A DNA stretch of 64,000 nt from Niastella soli (lineage in GTDB: Bacteria; Bacteroidota; Bacteroidia; Chitinophagales; Chitinophagaceae): NCBI RefSeq assembly GCF_017742245.1, contig NZ_JAGHKO010000004.1:806001-870000 (forward strand), in the 5' to 3' direction. The position numbers and the translations under genes are program-made. Positions within the stretch are counted from its first letter, which is position 1. Each line of letters starts with the position of its first letter. Shown here in pieces: positions 26,430 through 34,779 of the stretch. The notes under the pieces are model-generated. The model did no database searches and had not been told where the DNA came from. It was given only the letters and a program-made list of their open reading frames with translations.

Positions 26430-27869
26430 TTATAAACTGAGTTTCCAGCCTTCCCGATACTCTCTCTTCACAAACTGGTTGGCTTCATCAAAGTTGGTGA
26501 TCTTCATATTTTTTGCATCCCATAACAGGCGTTTTCTGCCCGGGTATCTGTTGTCGCCTTTAGCAGCAGCATTCTTCATCATAAAGCTGCGGATGGCCAG
26601 ATTACCCATCAGGATACTTTCTGTAAACGGACCGGCATACTCAAATGGAGAACTGGTTTCGCCTTTACCATATCCTTCGATACAGGCATTTACCCATTGA
26701 ACATAGTGGCCTTCAGGCACCCGTTTGATCCTTTCTGCAGGCATTTTCTTCTCCTGCATCAGGCGGGTAGGCAATAAGCGTGGATTGGCACCATAACAAT
26801 CGCACATGATCTTACCTTTGGTACCTTCCATAATAACACCGCCATCCCAGTTACCCATTGGTTCTTCGGGCAATAATTCTTCAGGACGCTCAGGCGTTAA
26901 ACCACCATCGTGCCAGGACACTTTAATATTTCCCTTTCCATTCTTTTTAGGATAAGTAAGGTGCATGATCGATGAAGGCGGGCAGGCATCAGGGTTTACA
27001 TAATCGTTCCACATCTCTTTATAAATAGTAGCCACGCTGCACTCAACAGAAGAAGGATAATCGATGGGCAGAATGCGGAACACCGGGTCCATGATATGAC
27101 AGGCCATATCGCCTAATGAACCAGTACCAAAAGCCCACCAGCCACGCCAGTTAAAAGGCAGATAAGCCGGATTGAAATCGATCTTTTTGGCGGGGCCGAG
27201 CCACAGGTCCCAGTCAAGTTCTTTGGGAATCTCAAAAGAACCGGTTGGCGTGGGAATGCCTTGTGGCCAAACGGGACGGTTTGTCCAGCAATGCACGGTG
27301 TGCACCTCGCCTACCAGGCCGGCATCCACCATTTCTTTCATTTTACGAACACCATCGCCAGAACCACCCTGGTTGCCCATTTGGGTCACTACTTTATAGC
27401 GTTTAGCCGCTTCGGTAAGAATACGGGCTTCATAAATATCGTGGGTCAATGGTTTTTGAACATACACATGCTTACCCAACTGCATAGCCGATAGGGCGGC
27501 AACGGCGTGGGTATTATCGGGCGTGGAAACAGAACATGCATCGATGTTGTTCTTTTCCTTATCGAGCATTTCGCGAAAATCCTTGTAGTATTTCGCATTG
27601 GGGAAAGACTGCCGGGATTTAACAGCCTGGCGATCATCCACATCAACCAACGCCACAATATTCACCTTGGGGCTTTTGGCAAATTCAGCCAGATCGCTGG
27701 TACCTTTACCACCAGCACCAATGCCGGCAATATTTAATTTATCACTGGGCGCAACGTATCCTTTGCCCAATACATGCCGGGGCACAATGAAGAATCCGGC
27801 CGCAGCCAGGGAAGTGTTTTTGAGGAAGTCCCGTCTTGACGACTGGTTGGTTTTTTTGTTTTTCTTCAT
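26430..27869 (-). CDS. Gfo/Idh/MocA family oxidoreductase with twin-arginine signal (paralogue 1)
   Basis: A 479-residue NAD(P)-dependent oxidoreductase family protein. A twin-arginine signal is visible (SSRRDFLKNTSLAAAGFF), so it is exported folded with its cofactor. The Rossmann motif is GIGAGGKGTSD. At the catalytic EKP position this protein has QKP (HVYVQKPLTHD), which is unusual. The C-terminal part carries the GFO_IDH_MocA C domain with HIMDPVFRI and the WDGGVIMEGTKGK block. Secreted members of this type in Bacteroidota act on sugars or glycosidic products. A close paralogue lies 476 bp upstream on the same strand. Confidence 0.9.
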   Translation of the reverse strand: MKKNKKTNQSSRRDFLKNTSLAAAGFFIVPRHVLGKGYVAPSDKLNIAGIGAGGKGTSDLAEFAKSPKVNIVALVDVDDRQAVKSRQSFPNAKYYKDFREMLDKEKNNIDACSVSTPDNTHAVAALSAMQLGKHVYVQKPLTHDIYEARILTEAAKRYKVVTQMGNQGGSGDGVRKMKEMVDAGLVGEVHTVHCWTNRPVWPQGIPTPTGSFEIPKELDWDLWLGPAKKIDFNPAYLPFNWRGWWAFGTGSLGDMACHIMDPVFRILPIDYPSSVECSVATIYKEMWNDYVNPDACPPSSIMHLTYPKKNGKGNIKVSWHDGGLTPERPEELLPEEPMGNWDGGVIMEGTKGKIMCDCYGANPRLLPTRLMQEKKMPAERIKRVPEGHYVQWVNACIEGYGKGETSSPFEYAGPFTESILMGNLAIRSFMMKNAAAKGDNRYPGRKRLLWDAKNMKITNFDEANQFVKREYREGWKLSL

Positions 27870-28127
27870 ATAGAAGCATTGTGTTTTTTAGAATGCTGAA
27901 TGTATAGAATTAAACCGATTTAGCAAAATAATTGCAACAAAGGGAAGACGTGCTTCCGCTGTAAAGTGTTGCAAGAGCCACCATACTTTTTTATTGAATT
28001 TTCCTTTGCAGTACCCCCAATAATGGGTCTGCAAAATGCTGCAAAGTGGCTGGTTTATACATTAACTTTTTGTAACCTGTTTGTAGGAGGTTTCATGACT
28101 ATTGGGCAGTGGGCAGTGGGTCATCTT

Positions 28128-28240
28128 TGGCGGCAGACGGCAGACGGCAAACGGCAGACGGCAGACGGCAAACGGCAGACGGCAAACGGCAGACGGCAAA
28201 CGGCAAACGGCAGACGGCAGACGGCAGGCGGCAGACGGCA
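28128..28240. repeat. GCAGACGGCAAACG tandem word repeat
   Basis: About fourteen to fifteen units of a seven-base word (CAGACGG or CAAACGG) stand head to tail, with A/G changes only at fixed places. All three plus-strand frames and the minus frames stay open through it, which creates spurious ORFs. The same words appear at 32013-32035 and 60990-61045. Confidence 0.9.
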
Positions 28241-28289
28241 AACGCTCCTTCGCGACATCCTCTTTTCCTGGCACCTGTAACGTGGAACC

Positions 28290-28345
28290 AGGAACTCAAT
28301 AACCTAATAACTTAATAACTCAAAAACTAAATAACTAACAAACGC
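28290..28345. repeat. AATAACTTAATAACT word repeat
   Basis: The words CTCAATAACC, TAATAACTTAATAACTC, AAAAACTAAATAACTAAC are joined end to end just before the stop of the next minus-strand gene. It belongs to the family seen at 19034-19084. Confidence 0.65.
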
Positions 28346-29764
28346 TTACAACTTAAAACCATTCTTATACTCCCGTTTCACAAAGGCATTAGCCCCTTCG
28401 AAATTAGTGATACGCATATTAGCGCCATCCCAAAGCAGCTTTTTACGGCCTGGAAAACTATTGCCCTCTTTGATATTATAACTTCTTATAGCCAGGTTGC
28501 CCATCAGAACGGTTTCCGTTAACGGTCCGGCCATATCGAAAGAAGAGCTGGTGTATGTACCATACCCTTTTTTGCAGGCCTGCACCCATTGGGTTTGGTG
28601 CCCTTCGGAACCTCTTTCAACAAAGGGGAATTTTGATTTGGGCAGTTTGGCGTCTTTCATTTTCAAGGTGGGCAACAAGGTTGGATTGCGGCCAAATAAA
28701 CCAGCCACCAGTTTACCTTTGGTACCTTCAAACAAGATGCCCCCATCCCATTCGGCAAATGGTTCATCGGGTAATAATTCGGCGGGGCGAGCAGGTTTGA
28801 TACCGCCATCGTACCAGATCATTTCAACCGGCGCCATGCTGCCCCTTGCCGGGAACTGGAGATGTATTTTGGAGGAAGGCGGATAACTATCGGTATAAAA
28901 CACTTCTTTAAAAAATCCGGTATATACGGAGCCTACGCTGCACTCTACCGAGATGGGGTAACCTAGTTTCAGCGCCCGGAAAGGCACATCGATAAAGTGG
29001 CAGCCCATATCGCCCAGGGAGCCGGAACCAAAATCGACCCAGCCCCGCCAGGTAGCGGGCAAATAAGCCGGGTTAAAATCCCGGTGAGGCGCTGTGCCCA
29101 GCCAAAGGTCCCAATCCACTTCTTTTGGAACATCAAAATTACCGGTGGGTGTAGGAATGCCTTGCGGCCACACGGGACGATTCGTCCAAACGTGAACGGT
29201 ATGTACAGCGCCAATTACGCCGGCCTGGATCCAGGTCTCTACATTGCGGGTATCGTCGCCACTGCTTCCCTGGTTACCCATTTGCGTAACCACTTTGTAT
29301 TGCTGGGCGGCTTGGGTGAGCATACGGGCTTCGTAAATATCGTGGGTCAACGGTTTTTCTACATATACGTGTTTGCCCAGCTGCATGGCGGCCATGGCCT
29401 GTACAGCATGCATGTGATCGGGGGTGGTAACAATTACCGCGTCTATGTTCTTATTTTCTTTCTCCAGCATTTCGCGGTAATCGCGGTAATACGGCGCATT
29501 AGGCCATCTTTTGCGGGCATTTACAGCCATACGGTCATCTACATCGCAAAGGGCCACTATGTTTTCTGCACCATTGTTATAGGCGTAGGGAAGGTTCACT
29601 TCGGCCTTACCACCGGCGCCAATGCCGGCAATATTGAGTTTGTCGCTGGGAGCAATAAAACCACGGCCCAATACATGGCGTGGCACAATAAAGAAGCTAC
29701 CGGCGGCTAAGGAAGTATTTCTTATAAAATTGCGCCGGGTAACAGATCGTTTGTTTGAGGGCAT
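28346..29764 (-). CDS. Gfo/Idh/MocA family oxidoreductase with twin-arginine signal (paralogue 2)
   Basis: A 472-residue paralogue of the neighbouring protein, alike over its full length. The twin-arginine signal is TRRNFIRNTSLAAGSFF, the Rossmann motif GIGAGGKAEVN. This copy keeps the standard EKP (HVYVEKPLTHD). The regions VVTQMGNQGSSGD, WTNRPVWPQGIPTPTG and WDGGILFEGTKGK are nearly the same as in paralogue 1. The pair probably arose by tandem duplication; intergenic word repeats separate them. The substrate is likely a sugar, by family knowledge. Confidence 0.92.
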   Translation of the reverse strand: MPSNKRSVTRRNFIRNTSLAAGSFFIVPRHVLGRGFIAPSDKLNIAGIGAGGKAEVNLPYAYNNGAENIVALCDVDDRMAVNARKRWPNAPYYRDYREMLEKENKNIDAVIVTTPDHMHAVQAMAAMQLGKHVYVEKPLTHDIYEARMLTQAAQQYKVVTQMGNQGSSGDDTRNVETWIQAGVIGAVHTVHVWTNRPVWPQGIPTPTGNFDVPKEVDWDLWLGTAPHRDFNPAYLPATWRGWVDFGSGSLGDMGCHFIDVPFRALKLGYPISVECSVGSVYTGFFKEVFYTDSYPPSSKIHLQFPARGSMAPVEMIWYDGGIKPARPAELLPDEPFAEWDGGILFEGTKGKLVAGLFGRNPTLLPTLKMKDAKLPKSKFPFVERGSEGHQTQWVQACKKGYGTYTSSSFDMAGPLTETVLMGNLAIRSYNIKEGNSFPGRKKLLWDGANMRITNFEGANAFVKREYKNGFKL

Positions 29765-29827
29765 ATGGCAGCAAGTTAATATTAGGATGAAAGTTAAAAG
29801 TATGCATTAACGTTTCATGAGGGCGGA

Positions 29828-29940
29828 TGAAGGAAGTAGGAAGTAAGAAATAGGAAGTAGGAAATACAGATTCGAAATTAATAGGGAGACTAAAAATCTC
29901 AAACTTTTCTTACTTCTTACGTCCTACCTCCTACTTCGTA
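29828..29940. repeat. GGAAGTAGGAAGTAAG word repeat with inverted arms
   Basis: The left arm (29828-29866) has GGAAGTAGGAAGTAAGAAA and ATAGGAAGTAGG; the right arm (29907-29940) has CTTACTTCTTACGTCC and TACCTCCTACTTC. Same family as 11565-11715. Confidence 0.7.
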
Positions 29941-29995
29941 TACATCAACTGGCATCAACACGCACTTTTCTTAGTTTTCTGCCAGGATCCTGTAA

Positions 29996-30406
29996 TTAAA
30001 CCAAAGAAGCATCTAAAGTGATCTCACAGTTCAGCACCTTGCTCACCGGGCAGTTAGCTTTAGCATCTTCAGCACATTCTTTGAATTTGTCTGCGCTGAT
30101 ACCAGGAATGCTTGCTTTTAATACGAGGTGAGAGCTGGTGATGGTGCCATCTTCCAGGGCAACAGTAGAAGTTACTTCCAGTGAATCGGGAGTAAAACCA
30201 GCGCCGCCTAACACGAAGCTCAATTTCATAGCAAAACAACCTGAATGCGCAGCTGCAATCAGTTCTTCGGGATTAGTACCTACCCCTTCTTCAAACCTTG
30301 ATTTGTACGAATACTGCGTTTTGTTCAATGTAGTGCTTTGCGTAGTTAAATTTCCTTTTCCATCTTTTCCTGAGCCGTTCCAAACGGCAGTAGCTGTACG
30401 TTTCAT
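29996..30406 (-). CDS. OsmC family peroxiredoxin
   Basis: A 136-residue OsmC-type thiol peroxidase. The start at 30406 gives MKRTATAVWNGSGKDG, the standard OsmC N-terminus; the frame is open further upstream but without family similarity. The two redox cysteines are Cys57 (AAHSGCFAM) and Cys119 (ANCPVSKVL), and the Arg37/Glu39-40 pair of the active site is present (SRFEEGVGTNPEELI). It reduces organic hydroperoxides in the cytoplasm. It is transcribed divergently from csaA with only 36 bp between the start codons. Confidence 0.93.
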   Translation of the reverse strand: MKRTATAVWNGSGKDGKGNLTTQSTTLNKTQYSYKSRFEEGVGTNPEELIAAAHSGCFAMKLSFVLGGAGFTPDSLEVTSTVALEDGTITSSHLVLKASIPGISADKFKECAEDAKANCPVSKVLNCEITLDASLV

Positions 30407-30442
30407 GTAATTGTAATTTATTTTTGAAAAAAATTTAGCACA

Positions 30443-30778
30443 ATGAGTACTATCACTTGGGATGACTTCGCAAAAATAGATATCCGGGCCGGAACAATCA
30501 TGGAAGTTAATGATTTTCCAAAAGCTAAAAATCCGGCTTATCAAATTACCATCGATTTTGGGGAGCTGGGCATTAAAAGATCATCGGCCCAGATAACGCA
30601 TTTATACGATAAGGAAGCCCTTATCGGTAAACAGGTAGTAGCCATTGTGAACTTTCCCCCCAAGCAGATCGCTAATTTTTTCAGCGAATGCCTGGTGCTG
30701 GGCGTTTACACTGATAAAAAAGAGGTAGTTTTACTAACACCCGACCACCCGGTACAAAACGGCTGGAAGATTGGCTGA
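30443..30778 (+). CDS. csaA: tRNA-binding domain protein CsaA
   Basis: A 111-residue stand-alone tRNA-binding (OB-fold) protein of the CsaA type, full length. Typical blocks are FAKIDIRAGTIMEV, FPKAKNPAYQITIDFGELG, KRSSAQIT, and VNFPPKQIANFFSECLVLG. It has been described as a chaperone with tRNA-binding ability; the exact role is unsettled. It may be in one transcript with the following MGMT gene, 65-90 bp downstream. Confidence 0.93.
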   Translation: MSTITWDDFAKIDIRAGTIMEVNDFPKAKNPAYQITIDFGELGIKRSSAQITHLYDKEALIGKQVVAIVNFPPKQIANFFSECLVLGVYTDKKEVVLLTPDHPVQNGWKIG

Positions 30779-30842
30779 TCAATTAATTTAATAAATTGTT
30801 CATATAAGCTCCTTCACTACATATTACCAGTCGCCCGTTGGC

Positions 30843-31304
30843 TTGCTGCTGATAACAGGTACCGAACACTATCTCAGTGAAGTGCTGTTTATCGATGAAC
30901 CCGATAAAATTGCACCTGCCACCGATAACAAAGACCTGCCTCCCATGGCCATACTGGCGGTAGAACAACTGATAGAATATTTTCATGGCCAACGCCGCTT
31001 TTTTGAATTGCCCATCTCGCAGGAAGGCACGCCCTTTCAACAAAAGGTATGGGCCGAACTGATGAACATCCCCTATGGAAGAACAATCAGCTACCTGGAG
31101 TTGTCACACCGCCTGGGCGATCCCAAAGTGATCAGGGCTGCCGCTGCAGCCAATGGTAGAAATAATGTGGCCATTATAGTACCCTGCCACCGGGTTATTG
31201 GCAGCAACAATCAACTGGTAGGTTATGCCGGCGGTCTGCCCCGGAAAAAATGGTTATTGCAACACGAGAATAAAATAGCTAACGGGGTACAAACCTTATT
31301 CTGA
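30843..31304 (+). CDS. ogt: Methylated-DNA--protein-cysteine methyltransferase
   Basis: A DNA repair methyltransferase with the suicide motif VPCHRVIG; the recognition helix region has GTPFQQKVWAELMNIPYG and RAAAAANGRNN. It removes alkyl groups from O6-guanine onto its own cysteine. The only canonical start is TTG at 30843 (153 residues), but the frame is open back to 30795 and the upstream codons read TTYYQSPVGLLLITG, which is what the family N-terminus looks like. The real start may be a non-standard codon (ATT 30795 or ATA 30804). Confidence 0.9.
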   Translation: MLLITGTEHYLSEVLFIDEPDKIAPATDNKDLPPMAILAVEQLIEYFHGQRRFFELPISQEGTPFQQKVWAELMNIPYGRTISYLELSHRLGDPKVIRAAAAANGRNNVAIIVPCHRVIGSNNQLVGYAGGLPRKKWLLQHENKIANGVQTLF

Positions 31305-31445
31305 ACTGGGATTTATGGGATTATTGGGATTTACTGGGATGGGGATGACTGGGATGACTTGGATGATGGGATGCGGAAGAAAGAATACCTCGGCGTTGTT
31401 TTTGCAATACTGACTGAGATATTGGGATTTTTGGGATGATGGGAT
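31305..31445. repeat. GGGATGACTGGGATG word repeat
   Basis: The words GGGATTTATGGGATTATT, GGGATTTACTGGGATGG, GATGACTGGGATGACTTGG and GATATTGGGATTTTTGGGAT are lined up between two genes. Same style as 7745-7785. Confidence 0.65.
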
Positions 31446-31466
31446 GAAGGATATTCAAAACTTTTT

Positions 31467-31985
31467 ATGATCAGGCTTATACAGGGAGATATCACTAAAA
31501 TAGAAGTTGACGCTATCGTGAATGCAGCCAACACTTCCCTCCTGGGCGGCGGTGGTGTAGACGGCGCCATTCACCGCGCTGGCGGACCGGCCATACTGGA
31601 GGAATGCCGGCAAATACGGGCCAAACAGGGTGGTTGTGCTATTGGCGCGGCAGTGATCACTACCGCGGGCCGACTGCCAGCCAAATATGTAATTCATACA
31701 GTAGGCCCGGTATGGAATGGCGGTCATAACGGGGAACCGGAGCTGCTGGCCAATTGTTATCGCCACTCATTACAACTGGCTGTTGAAACTGGGATAAAAA
31801 CCATTGCATTCCCGAATATCAGTACAGGCATTTACCACTTTCCGAAATCAGAAGCAGCTACTATTGCCATTACCACTGTACAACAGTTTCTGGCAACCGA
31901 TAACACTATTAAAGAAATTATTTTTGTGTGTTTTGATGAGGAGAATTATGCACTGTATAAAGAAAGGCTGGACAAAGGGCAATAG
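31467..31985 (+). CDS. Macrodomain protein, O-acetyl-ADP-ribose deacetylase type
   Basis: A 172-residue single macrodomain of the YmdB/MacroD type. Binding-site blocks: [21 protein letters not shown]-like N-terminus (cut here: [19 protein letters not shown]), GDAITTAG-equivalent [20 protein letters not shown], and [12 protein letters not shown]. The Asn of NAAN and the Asp of VDG, which are catalytic in MacroD hydrolases, are present. It should bind ADP-ribose and remove O-acetyl or mono-ADP-ribosyl groups. The gene ends in a word repeat. Confidence 0.94.
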   Translation: MIRLIQGDITKIEVDAIVNAANTSLLGGGGVDGAIHRAGGPAILEECRQIRAKQGGCAIGAAVITTAGRLPAKYVIHTVGPVWNGGHNGEPELLANCYRHSLQLAVETGIKTIAFPNISTGIYHFPKSEAATIAITTVQQFLATDNTIKEIIFVCFDEENYALYKERLDKGQ

Positions 31986-32045
31986 GCAATGGGGAATAGG
32001 CAATGGGGGGAAGGCAGACGGCAGATGGCATACGGCCATAATTCA
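31978..32045. repeat. GGCAATAGGCAATGGGG and GCAGACGGCAGATGGC word repeats
   Basis: Words GGGCAATAGGCAATGGGG and GAATAGGCAATGGGG are followed by GGCAGACGGCAGATGGC. The first kind recurs inverted at 35008-35044 and upright at 60962-60990; the second is the family of 28128-28240. Confidence 0.6.
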
Positions 32046-32091
32046 CCAATGCCTAATAGTATTACTATAACAACATAGAAACATCTTATAT

Positions 32092-33093
32092 ATGCCATTT
32101 AAAGCGCTTTGGGTAACAGAAACCGAAACCGGAACATTTGAGCGGACGATCATAGACCGGTTAATTGATGATCTGCCATCGGGTGAGCTGGTGATCAGGG
32201 TACATTATTCTTCGCTGAATTATAAAGACGCGCTTTCGGCAACCGGCAACAAAGGCATAACCAGAAAATATCCGCATACTCCCGGTATAGATGCGGCCGG
32301 TGTGGTAGAGATCTGCCGCAACGAACAGTTTGCGGTGGGTGACGAAGTAGTGGTCACAGGGAACGACCTGGGCATGAACACCTGTGGGGGCTATGGTCAG
32401 TTTATTCGGGTGCCGGCCAGCTGGGTGGTCAAAAAACCAGAAAACCTTTCCTTAAAAGATTGTATGACCATTGGCACAGCCGGGTTTACCGCTGCCTGTG
32501 CTTTGTATAAAATGGAGTTGATGAAAATGACCCCGGCAATGGGACCCATTGTAGTTACCGGCGCAACCGGTGGCGTGGGCAGTATGGCGGTGTCTATTTT
32601 AACAAAAGCAGGCTATGAGGTGATTGCAGTGAGTGGTAAATCAAATGCCATGGAATACTTACAACATCTTGGCGCCACCCGAGTAGAAGACCGATCGTTT
32701 GTAACCGATTTTACTAGTAAAGCATTGCTAAAACCTAAATGGGCCGGGGCCATCGATACCGTTGGCGGCGATACTCTGGTCACCTTATTGAAGGCCTGTC
32801 AACCCGAAGGCTGTGTAGTAAGCACCGGACTGGTGTCATCACCTAAACTCGATGCCACCGTATATCCTTTCATTCTGAACGGCGTTAATTTGCTGGGCAT
32901 TGGTTCTGCTGAAACGCCCATGGCTGTACGCCTCATCGTTTGGGAAAAGCTCAATACCGACTGGAATATAAAAGATAAATTACCTGCCATTGCCAAAGAA
33001 GTTACATTGGAGGAGTTGAATGCTACCTATATCGATAGTATTTTGCAGGGTAAAATAATGGGCCGCATTGTGGTCAATCTCAACAACCTGTAA
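32092..33093 (+). CDS. YhdH/AcuI-type quinone (acrylyl-CoA) oxidoreductase
   Basis: A 333-residue zinc-free medium-chain dehydrogenase/reductase of the YhdH/YhfP family. The N-terminus MPFKALWVTET, the SSLNYKDALSATGN block, PHTPGIDAAGVV and the NADP-binding GATGGVGSMAV are diagnostic. Characterised relatives (AcuI) reduce acrylyl-CoA with NADPH; others were annotated as quinone reductase. The stop is four bases before the next start, so it is probably co-transcribed with the reductase that follows. Confidence 0.93.
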   Translation: MPFKALWVTETETGTFERTIIDRLIDDLPSGELVIRVHYSSLNYKDALSATGNKGITRKYPHTPGIDAAGVVEICRNEQFAVGDEVVVTGNDLGMNTCGGYGQFIRVPASWVVKKPENLSLKDCMTIGTAGFTAACALYKMELMKMTPAMGPIVVTGATGGVGSMAVSILTKAGYEVIAVSGKSNAMEYLQHLGATRVEDRSFVTDFTSKALLKPKWAGAIDTVGGDTLVTLLKACQPEGCVVSTGLVSSPKLDATVYPFILNGVNLLGIGSAETPMAVRLIVWEKLNTDWNIKDKLPAIAKEVTLEELNATYIDSILQGKIMGRIVVNLNNL

Positions 33094-33096
33094 CTA

Positions 33097-34188
33097 ATGG
33101 AAATATTGCAGTGGAAAGTGATTCAGGTGATTCCCGAAACGCCTGATGCAAAAACGTATGTTCTGGAAGAAGTGAATGATCAACCGGTTACCTGGGATGC
33201 CGGTCAATCCCTGACTTTTTTGTTTAGCCACCGGGGACATGAAATACGCCGCTCCTACTCTATTTGTACTACACATGGCGTAGATAAGCACGTAGCCATT
33301 ACAGTAAAAAAGAAAGAAAATGGCGAGATCTCGCGTCATATCCTGCGCACCTGGAAACCAGGAACGCTCGTAACCAGCTTACCACCTGCAGGCCGGTTTG
33401 TTATTGAAACCGATAGAACACAAAAACGACAACTCTGGTTTATTGCGGCCGGCAGCGGCATTGTGCCCATTCTGGCCCTGATAAAAAAAGCGCTTTGTTA
33501 TGAACCGGAAAGCCATATCACGCTTCTTTATCAAAATCACGATGAGCCGAATATCATTTACCACCAACCGCTGCAACAACTGGTGTTGCAATACCCACAA
33601 CGGTTCACCCGCATCGACTTATTGAGCAATCCCCTCGATGCCGATACCAAACCTGCACGGTTGAATAACTGGCTGCTGGAAAAAATAATAGAAAATAATC
33701 TCCCTTCGACTTACGCCTACGCAAAGGCTTCCGCCTACTCCGCCGCGGCGGATTCGACGGACAAGGCGCTCAGGATGGTATTCTATACCTGCGGACCGGA
33801 GCCATTTATGCGGATGGTACAGTTCACCCTTCGGGTGCTGGGTTTTAGTGAGGATCAATTGCGGAAAGAGCATTTTGTGATCGAGCCTATCCGCAAACCC
33901 GCCTTTATCATCCCACCTACGGTATTCAGGGTAGTGGTGCATTATGCGCATCAAACACATCATTTCACCTCAGCCTGGCCCGATACCATTTTACAGGCCG
34001 CTCAAAAACAGGGCATTGACCTTCCTTATAGCTGCAATACCGGTCGGTGCGCCACCTGTGCGGCACATTGCCGTAAAGGCTCGGTAACCATGAGCAATAA
34101 TGAAGTACTTACAGATGGAGACTTACAGGGTGGACTGGTGCTTACCTGTACCGGTTATGCCACTGCTGATCTGGAGTTGGATATTTAA
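33097..34188 (+). CDS. Flavodoxin/ferredoxin reductase with C-terminal 2Fe-2S domain (PaaE-like), carrying an in-frame insertion
   Basis: A 363-residue electron-transfer flavoprotein. The FAD domain has RRSYSICT (51-58), the NAD(P) domain AAGSGIVPILAL (117-128) and YTCGPEPFM (230-238). The plant-type 2Fe-2S domain has Cys313, Cys318 and Cys321 (CNTGRCATC) with Cys351. It can pass electrons from NAD(P)H to an oxygenase or similar partner. Residues about 203-226 (PSTYAYAKASAYSAAADSTD) are an extra Ala/Tyr/Ser-rich loop directly before the CGPEPF motif, coded by a GC-rich palindromic element. Four bases separate it from the AcuI-type gene upstream. Confidence 0.92.
   Translation: MEILQWKVIQVIPETPDAKTYVLEEVNDQPVTWDAGQSLTFLFSHRGHEIRRSYSICTTHGVDKHVAITVKKKENGEISRHILRTWKPGTLVTSLPPAGRFVIETDRTQKRQLWFIAAGSGIVPILALIKKALCYEPESHITLLYQNHDEPNIIYHQPLQQLVLQYPQRFTRIDLLSNPLDADTKPARLNNWLLEKIIENNLPSTYAYAKASAYSAAADSTDKALRMVFYTCGPEPFMRMVQFTLRVLGFSEDQLRKEHFVIEPIRKPAFIIPPTVFRVVVHYAHQTHHFTSAWPDTILQAAQKQGIDLPYSCNTGRCATCAAHCRKGSVTMSNNEVLTDGDLQGGLVLTCTGYATADLELDI
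33702..33778 (+). repeat. Palindromic repeat inserted in frame in the reductase gene
   Basis: A block that begins CCCTTCGACTTACGCC and ends GGCGCTCAGGATGG, with a perfect 14-bp palindrome TCCGCCGCGGCGGA at 33739-33752. It is much more GC-rich than the flanks. The outer words resemble the widespread intergenic repeat of the type CTTCGAC ... GCTCAGGATG that I know from many bacterial genomes. The length keeps the reading frame open. Confidence 0.65.
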
Positions 34189-34195
34189 GTATTGC

Positions 34196-34726
34196 TTACA
34201 CGTAACTTTTACGGCCACGGTCAAGCGTAACGGGGTGTTGGTGTTCTCCAAAGAGATCGAGGATGGCATTTACGCCATTTTCTTTCTTGAACGCATATTC
34301 TGCATCGGTAAGAAAAGTAAGCCAGATAAAACCAACATCATCCCCTTCGAGCTGAAAAGCCGGTTCATTGTCGGCCGTTACTATAGATGATAACGTAAGT
34401 AAAGTAGTTAACTCGGAATGCTCAAAAACATTGTGCAGGTGAATGGTATGCCCCCAGCCAAGAAAGGTTTGCGGTTCCTGTAAAAACGGGAAAGCACCGG
34501 CCCATCGTACCCAGTTGGCAATATCATCCAGTTCGGTCTCCCCTTCGTTTACATAAACAATGATCTCCGCCCGTTTGGTATCGGTATCTTCCGCCTGCTC
34601 GTCGAGCGCCATGGGTGTAAGGCTCATACCATAAGAGCATAAGGTGCCCCAGGGCCGGCCAGTTTTATCTGCCGGGAAATACGCACAGCCCACCTGTGGA
34701 TCCTCCTCATTGGGTTCCCATAACAA
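34196..34726 (-). CDS. Suppressor-of-fused (SUFU) domain protein
   Basis: A protein with the bacterial SUFU-like fold; visible blocks are GTLCSYGMS, EIIVYVNEGE, NWVRWAGAFPFLQEPQTFLGWGHT and FIWLTFLTDAEYAFKKENG. Bacterial members are found in polymorphic toxin or immunity settings and also alone; no toxin gene is next to it here. The canonical start (TTG at 34726) gives 176 residues, but the frame is open upstream for about 20 more codons (NEHKHILRQLSTHFGAAPS), which look genuine. No ATG or GTG is found before the reading frame runs into word-repeat DNA. Confidence 0.8.
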   Translation of the reverse strand: MLWEPNEEDPQVGCAYFPADKTGRPWGTLCSYGMSLTPMALDEQAEDTDTKRAEIIVYVNEGETELDDIANWVRWAGAFPFLQEPQTFLGWGHTIHLHNVFEHSELTTLLTLSSIVTADNEPAFQLEGDDVGFIWLTFLTDAEYAFKKENGVNAILDLFGEHQHPVTLDRGRKSYV

Positions 34727-34779
34727 AGAAGGTGCTGCGCCGAAGTGGGTGCTTAATTGTCTAAGAATATGTTTGTGTT

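Noticed and set aside
28062-28315. ORFs of 66 to 104 codons on both strands over the CAGACGG repeat
   Set aside because: They are produced by a seven-base tandem repeat that is free of stops in several frames; the products are simple repeats.
28997-29710. A 237-codon plus-strand frame opposite the second Gfo/Idh/MocA gene
   Set aside because: It is the antisense shadow of a well-supported gene and shows no motif.
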